This document shows, piece by piece, positions 30,635 to 38,434 of a stretch of DNA of 52,840 nucleotides (positions are counted from its first letter, which is position 1; each line of letters starts with the position of its first letter). Origin of the DNA: CAMTWZ01 sp964412365 (GTDB lineage Bacteria; Bacteroidota; Rhodothermia; Balneolales; HLUCCA01); contig CAYPOI010000009.1 of NCBI GenBank assembly GCA_964412365.1, positions 1 to 52,840 on the forward strand, written 5' to 3'. The position numbers and the translations under genes are program-made. Under the pieces are notes generated by a model, which saw only the letters and a program-made list of their open reading frames with translations, had not been told where the DNA came from and did not search any database.

Positions 30635-30934
30635 ATGCAACACTCCTCCCTCGAAAAAATCAATGTCATCGCGTCCTTCGCGGCGTTCACCACAGACAAG
30701 CAGAAGCGTCGCCTGGTGCCTCACCGCTTCATGATGCGCAATGGCGACGTGCACGTGGTGGCCTCGGTGCGCAAAAGCTATACCGAAGTGGTGGGCGATG
30801 CGAAGCACGTGCATTTCGTGGTGAAAACCACCGAGAACCGCTATTTCGACATCGTGTACGACAGCAAAGAAATGGGATGGCTGTGCGTGCTGGAGATCGA
30901 AGAAGGTTTTTTGACCGTAGATGGTAAACCGTAA
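30635..30934 (+). CDS. Small hypothetical protein next to Y-family polymerase
   Basis: A 99-residue basic-to-neutral protein with no signal peptide. It contains PHRFMMRNGDVHVVASV and a C-terminal segment MGWLCVLEIEEG, predicted mainly beta. Its layout (a PxRF motif, a small beta-barrel-like fold and a position just before a translesion polymerase) recalls the small DUF6504-like proteins found beside ImuB/DnaE2, but similarity is weak and I do not assign the family. The last five residues and the stop codon lie inside a GTAGACC-type heptamer tract, so its C-terminus has been set by that repeat. It is probably co-transcribed with the polymerase 12 nt downstream. Confidence 0.7.
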   Translation: MQHSSLEKINVIASFAAFTTDKQKRRLVPHRFMMRNGDVHVVASVRKSYTEVVGDAKHVHFVVKTTENRYFDIVYDSKEMGWLCVLEIEEGFLTVDGKP

Positions 30935-30951
30935 GCGGTAGACCGTATGGC
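30910..30951 (+). repeat. Heptamer tract GTAGACC family over stop and start codons
   Basis: Units TTTGACC, GTAGATG, GTAAACC, GTAAGCG, GTAGACC, GTATGGC run in register. The TAA of the small gene (30932-30934) and the ATG of the polymerase (30947-30949) are both part of the tract. Confidence 0.8.
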
Positions 30952-32254
30952 CTATGACTTGAACCGAAATGTTCATCGGATCACCCTTTACAACACGATA
31001 TCCGCAAGCCAGCAGCATGTGGATGTCCGGCCGAGGTTGTATCTGCATCTGGACATGAACTGTTTCTACGCCCAAGTGGAGCAGCTGTCGTACGATCTGT
31101 ACGGCATCCCCATCATCGTGGGGGGCTGGCGCAAGGAGAATGGCACGGCACGCGGCATCGTGGCCACATCCAGCTACGAGGCTCGCAAGCTGGGCATCAA
31201 AACGGCGATGAGCGCGTTCGAGGCCACCCAGATTTGTCCGTACATCGTGTTCATGCAGGTGCATTATGAGAAGTACCAGGCCATTTCCAAGCAGATCCGT
31301 GCCGCGCTAGATTCGTTTTCACCGGATGTGGAAGGCTATTCGATGGATGAGTTTTTTCTGGATGTGACCCATTGGCGCAAACTGCCCACGGCCGACATCA
31401 GCAAGTTGGCCCACGAGGTGAAAAACACGGTCTATCGCAAAACGGGGCTCATCAGCTCGGTGGGGGTCTCGTTTTCGAAGACCTATGCCAAGCTGGCATC
31501 CGACCTGCGCAAACCCAACGGCTGCGTGCTGGTGCTCACCGAGGAAGACGCCCGTGTGGTGCTGCATCCGCTTCCGCTCAAGGAGGTCTGGGGCGTGGGG
31601 TCGAGGCGCTTCGCGAAGTTGCAGAGCCGCGGATTGAACACCATCGCGGATGCGGTGCGGCAGGGGCCAGGGGCGTTTCAGGACCTGTTCGGCGACTATT
31701 TCGGGAAGATGCTGTTCGAAACCGTGGCCGGGAAAGACCGCGCCAAGGTGGTAGACCCCACCGAGCACGTGCCCAAGGAAATCAGCTACATGCATACGTT
31801 TTCAGATTGGACGCGCGACCCCATCACCATCGAAGGCGAAATCAATAAAGCCGTGACCCAGCTCTGCTACCGCATGCGCGGCTACCAGCGCAAAGCCATG
31901 AAATACGCCGGGTACATCCGGTTTCAGGATGTGGACTGGAAAGGGGTTTCGTTCATCTTCAACACGCCGGGTCACACCAATCTCGACGATTATGTGTTGG
32001 ATGGATGTCTGAAAGGTGCGATGCCCTTGGTGAACCGCTTCCTCAAAGAAGGGATGCGATTGCGAGGCATCGGACTGCACACCATCGACCTGACCATCGG
32101 GCGGCAGACCGAGCTCTTTTTCCGGGAGGATGAGGGCCTGAGCGGGCTATATCAAGCCATCGACGGCATCAACAACCGATACGGCATCGACACCATCATC
32201 CGCGCCGCCGAGCAGCACGACGTGGAAGGGAAGACGCATTTTTTTGAGAGATAA
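30947..32254 (+). CDS. dinB: Y-family DNA polymerase (DinB / Pol IV-like)
   Basis: A 435-residue translesion polymerase. The palm metal-binding motifs are present: Asp36 in LHLDMNCFYAQVE, and Asp134-Glu135 in YSMDEFFLD. SVGVSFSKTYAKLASD is the conserved palm segment after it, GVGSRRFAKL is the thumb helix-hairpin-helix region, and a little-finger domain follows. The 35 residues before the first motif are unusually long and not conserved in type, so translation might instead start at the GTG near 31018; the ATG at 30947 sits inside a heptamer repeat. No LexA box is evident to me. The gene ends 2 bases before an inverted heptamer tract that separates it from the convergent symporter gene. Confidence 0.92.
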   Translation: MAYDLNRNVHRITLYNTISASQQHVDVRPRLYLHLDMNCFYAQVEQLSYDLYGIPIIVGGWRKENGTARGIVATSSYEARKLGIKTAMSAFEATQICPYIVFMQVHYEKYQAISKQIRAALDSFSPDVEGYSMDEFFLDVTHWRKLPTADISKLAHEVKNTVYRKTGLISSVGVSFSKTYAKLASDLRKPNGCVLVLTEEDARVVLHPLPLKEVWGVGSRRFAKLQSRGLNTIADAVRQGPGAFQDLFGDYFGKMLFETVAGKDRAKVVDPTEHVPKEISYMHTFSDWTRDPITIEGEINKAVTQLCYRMRGYQRKAMKYAGYIRFQDVDWKGVSFIFNTPGHTNLDDYVLDGCLKGAMPLVNRFLKEGMRLRGIGLHTIDLTIGRQTELFFREDEGLSGLYQAIDGINNRYGIDTIIRAAEQHDVEGKTHFFER

Positions 32255-32256
32255 AT

Positions 32257-32347
32257 CCGTAGGTGGTAGACCGTGGGCCGTAGACCGGGAAGAATTCTTT
32301 GAAGTGATTCTTCCCGTCCCCCGTCCCACGGTCTACGGTCTACGGTC
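32257..32347. repeat. Long inverted heptamer repeat between convergent genes
   Basis: The left arm begins CCGTAGG, TGGTAGA, CCGTGGG, CCGTAGA and continues into CGGGAAGAAT; the right arm starts ATTCTTCCCG and ends with CCCACGG, TCTACGG, TCTACGG. The centre is a perfect 10-bp stem. It fills the whole space between the polymerase stop and the symporter stop (32348-32350), so it probably works as a two-way terminator. Confidence 0.85.
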
Positions 32348-33973
32348 TTACCAGAATACCGTATACAACAACGCCAGAACCACCATCAGAACATAAGATC
32401 CGATGGCGAAGCCTTTGGTGGTGCGGAAGGTTTCCGAGGTGAGGCGGATCGCTTTCGGATCGTCATCGCCCTCATTGGTGGTAAGGCTGATGCCCACCAT
32501 CAAAACCATCGTCAGAATGGCGGTGTAAAACATCTGGTCGAGGAAGGGAAGATCCACGGCCGGGAGTTTAAGCAGGAAGGCGATACCGATGGAGCTGACC
32601 ACGCCGATCACTGCGGCTTTGGCCGTGGTTTTCTTCCAGAACAGACCCATCAGGAACACAGCCAGTATGCCCGGACTCACCAAGCCCGTGTATTCCTGGA
32701 TGTATTGGAAAATCTGGGCTTGTCCGGCAAGAAGTGGTGCGATCACACTGGCGATGACCAACGCGGCAGCCGCAGTGGCACGACCCGTGAACAGCATTTG
32801 TTTGTCGGTGGCATCGGGTTTGATGTAGGGCTGGTAGATGTCCATCGTGAAAATGGTGGACACCGAGTTGAGCATCGATGCCAGCGACGAGACGATGGCG
32901 GCCACCAAGGCGGCGATCACCAAGCCTTTGATGCCGGCTGGGATGAAGCTTTTCACGAGCCATGGATAAGCGTTGTCATATTGAATGCTGCCATTGCTGT
33001 TCAAGAAGGCGTCTTGAACACCTGGGATGGTAGCGGTTCCGCTCGGTGCCATGAACATGACATAGGCGATGATGCCCGGAACAACCACGATCAGCGGAAG
33101 GATCATCTTCATGCCAGCGGCGAACAGAAGACCTTTTTGAGCTTCTTGCAAGGATTTGGCAGCAAGCGCTCGCTGGATGATGTACTGGTTGAAGCCCCAA
33201 TAGTAGACGTTGGCCACCCACATCCCGCCGATGAGCACCCCGATGCCGGGAAGGTTGTTGAATTCGGGATGACCTCTATCCAAAATCATATGGAATTTGT
33301 CGCCAGCCACATCCATCATGTGTGTGAACCCAGCGACTACTCCACCATTGGGAGTTAGCGCGTCGAGGGCGATGAAGCTGGTAAGGAGTCCGCCGACAAT
33401 AAGAAGAACCACTTGCACCACATCGGTCCACGCTACAGCCGCCAAGCCACCATACAAGGAATAGGAAGCAGCCAAGAGGCCTAGAAACAAGATTCCCGGC
33501 ATGAGATAGGCGCCGTCTCCAATCCCCACGATCGTGTCGATCGCTTTCGCGCCGAGGTACAGAACCGAAGTCAAGTTCACGAAGATGAACAGGGCGATCC
33601 AGAACACCGCCAAGATGGTTTTGAGAGTGCCGTTGAAACGCTGTTCGATGAATTGAGGGATGGTGTACAGCCCTTTCTCAATGAAAATGGGAAGCAGGAA
33701 TTTGGCGACCAAGATGAGTGTTAACGCCGCCATCCACTCATAGGAAGCGATAGCCAAGCCGATCGCAAAACCGGAACCCGACATGCCGATGAATTGCTCC
33801 GCTGAAATGTTCGCAGCGATCAAGGAGGCGCCGATCGCCCACCACGGCAAGGTTTTTCCGGCAAGGAAATAATCGTTGACGTTGGTCTGATGTCCTTTTT
33901 TTGTTCTGGAGACCCACAGTCCCAACCCGATGATGGTCAGGATATACAGTGTAAAGATGACGATGTCTAGCAT
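32348..33973 (-). CDS. Sodium/sugar symporter, SLC5 family (vSGLT-like)
   Basis: A 541-residue inner-membrane transporter, the usual length for sodium:solute symporters, with about 14 hydrophobic helices. It closely resembles Vibrio vSGLT throughout, including SLIAANISAEQFIGMSG, WVANVYYWGFNQYIIQRALA and the C-terminal YTVFW. By local alignment (offset of nine) Gln60, Glu79 and Asn/Tyr of YYWGFNQY match sugar-binding and gate positions, and Ala53 and Ile56 the sodium site, so sodium-coupled uptake of glucose or galactose is likely. The gene is single, convergent with dinB, and transcribed away from the SRAP gene. No sugar-metabolic neighbour is present. Confidence 0.93.
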   Translation of the reverse strand: MLDIVIFTLYILTIIGLGLWVSRTKKGHQTNVNDYFLAGKTLPWWAIGASLIAANISAEQFIGMSGSGFAIGLAIASYEWMAALTLILVAKFLLPIFIEKGLYTIPQFIEQRFNGTLKTILAVFWIALFIFVNLTSVLYLGAKAIDTIVGIGDGAYLMPGILFLGLLAASYSLYGGLAAVAWTDVVQVVLLIVGGLLTSFIALDALTPNGGVVAGFTHMMDVAGDKFHMILDRGHPEFNNLPGIGVLIGGMWVANVYYWGFNQYIIQRALAAKSLQEAQKGLLFAAGMKMILPLIVVVPGIIAYVMFMAPSGTATIPGVQDAFLNSNGSIQYDNAYPWLVKSFIPAGIKGLVIAALVAAIVSSLASMLNSVSTIFTMDIYQPYIKPDATDKQMLFTGRATAAAALVIASVIAPLLAGQAQIFQYIQEYTGLVSPGILAVFLMGLFWKKTTAKAAVIGVVSSIGIAFLLKLPAVDLPFLDQMFYTAILTMVLMVGISLTTNEGDDDPKAIRLTSETFRTTKGFAIGSYVLMVVLALLYTVFW

Positions 33974-34043
33974 GTTAACGATACATTTGGCGCATTAATG
34001 GTTTGGCAGTGCAATTGGCAATGTATGGAAAAAAGAAGGCAGA

Positions 34044-34078
34044 CGGGAATCGGGAATCGGTGATCAGAAATCAGAAAT
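34044..34078 (+). repeat. Heptamer tract CGGGAAT / CAGAAAT x5
   Basis: Units CGGGAAT twice, CGGTGAT, CAGAAAT twice. Related units (CGGTGAT and the complement of CAGAAAT) recur at 43625-43670. It lies between the divergent symporter and SRAP genes. Confidence 0.85.
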
Positions 34079-34099
34079 TTCGTGGTTGGTGCTAATTTG

Positions 34100-34155
34100 C
34101 GTCGCACGTCGCACGTCGCGCAACGAACCACAAACAACAAACAACTAACAACAAA
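34100..34155 (+). repeat. Heptamer tract CGTCGCA to CAACAAA x8
   Basis: Units CGTCGCA twice, CGTCGCG, CAACGAA, CCACAAA, CAACAAA, CAACTAA, CAACAAA run without losing register although the sequence drifts from GC-rich to A-rich. The tract ends 5 bases before the TTG start of the SRAP gene, so it would form its leader. Confidence 0.85.
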
Positions 34156-34160
34156 TCACT

Positions 34161-34829
34161 TTGTGCGGCCGATACACCTTTTTCACAACCGCTGAGGATT
34201 TGGAATCCTTCTTCGAGGCATTGGTCTCACAGCAGGGGTCCATATTCCCGAATTACAATGTGACGCCGGGCGCGATGATGCCAGTCGTGGCCATCGGGAA
34301 AGACAAGGTGCCGGTCATCCCCATATTCCGTTGGGGCCTCATCCCTTCGTGGGCCAAAGAAGCCAACATCGGATATAAGATGATCAATGCCCGGCGCGAG
34401 ACGCTTCATGAAAAACCAGCGTTCAGTCGATTGTTGGAGCGGAGGCGGTGCTTGATTCCGACGAATGGATTCTTCGAATGGAAACCCGACGACAAAGCCA
34501 AGGAACCGGTGTACATCCACCTTCCAGACCGCGCCATCATGACCTTTGCCGGATTGTGGGACCGCTGGGCTTCGCCCGAAGGGCAGGATGTGTTTTCATA
34601 TAGCATCATCACCACGGAAGCGGACGAGTCGATGTCGCATTGGCATCATCGGATGCCGGTGATGCTAACGACATCGCGTCACAAAGATTGGCTGAACAAC
34701 GACATTTCGGTTCGGGACCATCTGGACATGCTCTTGGATGCGGATACGTCCCGCATCCTTCTCACACCGGTCGATAAGCGTATGAACAAACCCTCTGAAA
34801 ACGACTCAGGAATAATAGGCCTTGAATAG
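34161..34829 (+). CDS. SRAP-family abasic-site protein (YedK/HMCES-like)
   Basis: A 222-residue protein that crosslinks to abasic sites in single-stranded DNA. The start is a TTG (34161-34163), fixed by the family rule that Cys2 becomes the N-terminal catalytic residue (MCGRYTFF). The other active-site residues are seen: Asn76 in MINARRET, Glu106 in FFEWKPDD and His163 in HHRMP; WGLIPSW is the DNA-binding part. It has the normal length. It is preceded by two heptamer tracts and no obvious ribosome-binding site. Its 3' end overlaps the convergent cysteine-protein gene by 24 bp. Confidence 0.94.
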   Translation: MCGRYTFFTTAEDLESFFEALVSQQGSIFPNYNVTPGAMMPVVAIGKDKVPVIPIFRWGLIPSWAKEANIGYKMINARRETLHEKPAFSRLLERRRCLIPTNGFFEWKPDDKAKEPVYIHLPDRAIMTFAGLWDRWASPEGQDVFSYSIITTEADESMSHWHHRMPVMLTTSRHKDWLNNDISVRDHLDMLLDADTSRILLTPVDKRMNKPSENDSGIIGLE

Positions 34830-35501
34830 GACATCGAGTTCGTCGAGCACGTCGTCTTCCAAAGTGATAGCCGTGAATTGGGCCATGCAATTGAGCACAA
34901 CAAGAGCATTCACATTGGCGTCTTGATCGAACCGTGCGCGCATCCGGTTGCTCATGGCATGGTTCACATCCGAAACGGCTTCATAGATGTCGCGGAGTCC
35001 ATTCAGGTCGTAGCGGGCTTCCAAGCCTTTTTTCTCTCGAAACTGTTGCGCCATGATGTACATCGACACGGCGCGATACAGGGTTTCGCGGAACGTGGAA
35101 AACGGGAGGTGGGTGCGAACCATGGGTCGTAGTTTGTCGAGCACGGGACATCCGCTCGTGGCCATCACGATTCCCAAAAGGGCACCCAATCCTTCCTGAA
35201 CGCCGCATTCTTTCATGTAGGTGCGTTCTTTGGTACGGATGGTAATCACCGCGTTCCGGTGAGACACGGTTTCGTTGAAGGCATCCGATACTTGAACCAG
35301 ATTCACCGCTACGGGGCAATGCGTCACAACGGTTGGATCCAGCGGACAGTTTAAACACTGCATGTACTCCAACCTCGTCCATTCCGGCAATTCCACAGGT
35401 GGTGGATTTTGGTAGGCCAAATCCACCGAATCCAAGATCACATCCAAGCTGATTCGACTTCCATCATCAAATGTAAAGGTGTAATGATAGGTATCGGTCA
35501 T
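34806..35501 (-). CDS. Hypothetical cysteine-motif protein in the Kor operon
   Basis: A 231-residue soluble protein I cannot name. After a beta-rich N-terminus (YHYTFTFDDGSRISLDV) comes a striking cluster, CLNCPLDPTVVTHCPVA (three Cys within 14 residues), with further Cys at about 98 and 118; the rest is helical. The Cys spacing could hold zinc or an iron-sulphur cluster. The start codon overlaps the stop of the 2-oxoacid:ferredoxin oxidoreductase beta gene (ATGA), making it the third gene of that operon, so a role in assembly, regulation or electron transfer for that enzyme is an inference worth noting. It could equally be an unrelated metal-binding sensor. Confidence 0.75.
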   Translation of the reverse strand: MTDTYHYTFTFDDGSRISLDVILDSVDLAYQNPPPVELPEWTRLEYMQCLNCPLDPTVVTHCPVAVNLVQVSDAFNETVSHRNAVITIRTKERTYMKECGVQEGLGALLGIVMATSGCPVLDKLRPMVRTHLPFSTFRETLYRAVSMYIMAQQFREKKGLEARYDLNGLRDIYEAVSDVNHAMSNRMRARFDQDANVNALVVLNCMAQFTAITLEDDVLDELDVLFKAYYS

Positions 35502-36511
35502 GCGATGGTCCAGGTTTCGTCGCCTTTGAGCAAGGCGTCGAGATCCGGTGCGCCATATCGGGTTTTGGCTGCGGCCATTTGCGCGGCCACTTGCTTATCG
35601 TACGCCGGACGATGGCTCTCAAACAGCACTCCGAACGGACGTGGAAATCCGTCTTCATTCCCCACCGCGAAGAATCTGGACAGGATGTAGGCTTTCACGG
35701 CATCGTGTTCGTCGTGGATCCATAAGTCGTCTTGCGAAACCCCATCCCCCAAAGTGACCACTTCGGGTCTCAATCCATCCAAGCGGACGCCTTTGTCGCT
35801 GTTTTCGCCGAAAATCATCGGTTTTCCGTGCTCAAGATACAGAGCAGAAGCCGGACGCGAGACCTTGTCGGTGTACATCTCGAACGCGCCATCGTTGAAC
35901 ACCACGCAGTTCTGATAGATTTCCAAAAAGGATGTGCCCTCGTGCTGGGCACTTCTCAGCAGCATTTGGTTGAGGTGTTTCGGGTCTCGGTCCATGGCGC
36001 GGGCCACGAACCCGGCGTCGGCACCGAGTGCAAGCGAGAGCGGATTGAACGGATGATCCAACGAACCCATCGGTGTCGATTTGGTGACGGATCCCGTGCG
36101 GGACGTCGGAGAATACTGACCTTTGGTTAGCCCGTAGATTTCGTTGTTGAACAGCAGGATGTTCAAATCCACATTGCGTCTTAAGGCATGGATGATGTGG
36201 TTGCCACCGATCGATAGCGCATCTCCATCACCCGTGATCATCCAAATACTGAGATCGGGTCGAGAGATTTTGAGTCCGGTTGCGATCGCCGGCGCACGCC
36301 CGTGAATCGTGTGCATCCCGTACGTGTTCATGTAATATGGGAAGCGGCTCGAGCAACCGATCCCAGCCACGAACACGATGTTCTCTTTGGGAACGCCGAG
36401 ATCCGGCATCACCGATTGCACTTGTTTGAGGATGGTGTAATCGCCGCATCCCGGGCACCAGCGAACATCCTGATCCGATGCGAAATCTTTGCTTGTGAGT
36501 GTGGCTTCCAT
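35498..36511 (-). CDS. korB: 2-oxoacid:ferredoxin oxidoreductase, beta subunit
   Basis: A 337-residue subunit that binds thiamine diphosphate and a [4Fe-4S] cluster and, with the alpha subunit, oxidatively decarboxylates a 2-oxoacid (2-oxoglutarate most likely) to acyl-CoA, reducing ferredoxin. WCPGCGDY (Cys19, Cys22), Cys53 in GIGCSSRF and a later Cys near 201 are the cluster ligands; GDGDALSIGGNH with a downstream Asn is the TPP motif. The ATG 36509-36511 overlaps the alpha stop (TGATG) and has GAGGTG at good spacing; the TTG one codon earlier is less likely. It is coupled to the cysteine protein behind it. Such an enzyme suggests anaerobic or microaerobic metabolism or a reductive carbon route. 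Confidence 0.93.
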   Translation of the reverse strand: MEATLTSKDFASDQDVRWCPGCGDYTILKQVQSVMPDLGVPKENIVFVAGIGCSSRFPYYMNTYGMHTIHGRAPAIATGLKISRPDLSIWMITGDGDALSIGGNHIIHALRRNVDLNILLFNNEIYGLTKGQYSPTSRTGSVTKSTPMGSLDHPFNPLSLALGADAGFVARAMDRDPKHLNQMLLRSAQHEGTSFLEIYQNCVVFNDGAFEMYTDKVSRPASALYLEHGKPMIFGENSDKGVRLDGLRPEVVTLGDGVSQDDLWIHDEHDAVKAYILSRFFAVGNEDGFPRPFGVLFESHRPAYDKQVAAQMAAAKTRYGAPDLDALLKGDETWTIA

Positions 36512-38358
36512 CAATTCACCTCGTTGATAAATGCGTTTTTCAATTCCTCGACGGTGAAAGGCACGCCTCTCACACGGTTGTATCCTTTTGCAGGGACCTG
36601 GTATTGGTCGCGCAGAAGGCGGACCAATTGGCCACTGTTGATCTCCGGAACCAGGATTTTCTTGAATCTACCTAAGATCTCGCCCAGATTCTTCGGAAAC
36701 GGAGCGAGTTGACGAAGATGCACTTGCGACACCTTGTGACCGGATGCACGCGCTTCCATCACGGCTTGTTTGATCGAACCCAAGGTTCCGCCCCATCCAA
36801 CCACCAACAGATCGCCGGTCGGTTCGCCTTCTTCCATTTGAAGGAGGGGAAGCCGGTCGGCAACGGCATTTCGCTTGTTCTCACGCATGGTGGTCATGAA
36901 CTGATGGTTGTCGGAATCATAACTGATGTTTCCAGTCCCATGTTCTTTCTCCAGTCCACCGATGCGATGTTCCAATCCTTTCGTACCGGGAATGGCCCAT
37001 GGACGCACGAACGCTTCGTTCCGACTGTACGGCATGAAAGGTTCGTCTTCCTCTTTTCTTGGTTTGGCGAACGTCACGTTGATCGGCGGAAGCGACGCGG
37101 AGTTCGGAAAACGCCATGGCTCGGCTCCATTTGCGATGTATCCATCCGACAGCATCATCACCGGAATCATATGTTCCAAGGCGATTTGGCAGGCTTGATA
37201 GGTCACATCAAAACAATCGGCAGGCGAGGCGGCCGCGAGCACAACGATCGGGCTTTCGCCGGCGCGTCCATATACGGCTTGAAGCAGATCGGCCTGTTCG
37301 GTTTTGGTTGGCATGCCGGTGCTTGGACCGGCGCGTTGCACATTGATCACTACCAGCGGAAGTTCATACATCATGGCTAGGGCCATGGCTTCCGTTTTGA
37401 GAGCGATGCCCGGACCCGAGCTCGTGGTCAGCGCCAAACTTCCTCCATAGGCCGCTCCGATAGCGGATGTGACCGCCGCGATCTCGTCTTCGGCTTGGAA
37501 CGTGGTGACCCCGAAATGCTTCATCTTCGATAATCCATGAAGGATGTCGGATGCCGGCGTGATGGGGTATGAACCGAGAAAAACCGGAAGCTTGGAGGCT
37601 TGTCCGGCCGCAGTGATGGCCAGAACCGTCGCTTCGTTTCCGGTGATGTTCCGATACGTGCCCGACTCGATGCGAGCCGGCTCCAACATGTATCGTTCCG
37701 AAAAAAGCTGAGTGGCGTTGCCATACGTGTATCCGTCTTTGAGCGCTTTGATGTTCGCATCCGCCAAATCGGGACGCTTCGCGAATTTCTTGGTCAGAAA
37801 ATCAACGGTGGGATCCATCGACCGGCTATACAGCCAATAGACGATGCCGAGAACGAACATGTTTTTGCATCGGTCGATGTCTTTGACGGTGAGTCCGGAA
37901 TCGACCAGGCTGGCACGGGTGAGTTTGGTCACATCCACCGGAACAACGGTGAAACCTGTGGTCTGAACCTCGAGCAGTGGATCGGCCTCAGCGTTGTACT
38001 TGGCCAAGGAAAGGTCTTTTTTTCCGAATCCGTCCAAATTGGCGATGATGATGCCACCGGTCCGCAAGTGTTTGATGTTGGCTTTCAGGGCGGCGGCGTT
38101 CATCACAACCAGGACATCACAGGCGTCGCCCGGAGAGTGGATGGCGCGGCTTCCGAACTGGATCTGGAAGCCCGAAACCCCGGCAACCGTGCCTGCCGGA
38201 GCGCGGATTTCGGCTGGGAAATCCGGGAAGGTGCTCAGATCGTTGCCCAGCAAGGCGGTGGTGTTAGTGAATTGCGATCCGGTTAGCTGCATTCCGTCTC
38301 CGGAGTCGCCAGCGAACCGGATGGTCGCTGTTTCCCGGGTGATTTGGGGATGGCTCAT
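36511..38358 (-). CDS. korA: 2-oxoacid:ferredoxin oxidoreductase, gamma-alpha fusion
   Basis: About 615 residues. The first ~190 are the gamma domain (FAGDSGDGMQLTGSQF at the start), the remainder the alpha domain with YPITPASDILHGLSK, the substrate-binding region around TTSSGPGIALKTEA, and a C-terminal domain with VGWGGTLGSIKQA. This gamma-alpha fusion is the usual Kor form in Bacteroidota. ATG 38356-38358 (MSHPQITRE) is preferred to the TTG three codons upstream. It heads the korA-korB-cysteine protein operon; the region in front (38359-38434) is shared with the divergent glycosyltransferase. Confidence 0.93.
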   Translation of the reverse strand: MSHPQITRETATIRFAGDSGDGMQLTGSQFTNTTALLGNDLSTFPDFPAEIRAPAGTVAGVSGFQIQFGSRAIHSPGDACDVLVVMNAAALKANIKHLRTGGIIIANLDGFGKKDLSLAKYNAEADPLLEVQTTGFTVVPVDVTKLTRASLVDSGLTVKDIDRCKNMFVLGIVYWLYSRSMDPTVDFLTKKFAKRPDLADANIKALKDGYTYGNATQLFSERYMLEPARIESGTYRNITGNEATVLAITAAGQASKLPVFLGSYPITPASDILHGLSKMKHFGVTTFQAEDEIAAVTSAIGAAYGGSLALTTSSGPGIALKTEAMALAMMYELPLVVINVQRAGPSTGMPTKTEQADLLQAVYGRAGESPIVVLAAASPADCFDVTYQACQIALEHMIPVMMLSDGYIANGAEPWRFPNSASLPPINVTFAKPRKEEDEPFMPYSRNEAFVRPWAIPGTKGLEHRIGGLEKEHGTGNISYDSDNHQFMTTMRENKRNAVADRLPLLQMEEGEPTGDLLVVGWGGTLGSIKQAVMEARASGHKVSQVHLRQLAPFPKNLGEILGRFKKILVPEINSGQLVRLLRDQYQVPAKGYNRVRGVPFTVEELKNAFINEVN

Positions 38359-38407
38359 GTATGCCAAAGATTAGGTTTACGATACCGCATAATAAACAGG
38401 AATCAGC

Positions 38408-38415
38408 TATCTTGG
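38408..38415 (+). promoter_or_regulatory. Possible -7 promoter element for the glycan operon
   Basis: TATCTTGG matches seven of eight positions of the Bacteroidota -7 consensus TAnnTTTG and lies 19 bases before the start of the first glycosyltransferase gene. No convincing -33 element is seen. Confidence 0.25.
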
Positions 38416-38434
38416 CAAAAATGATACATCATCT

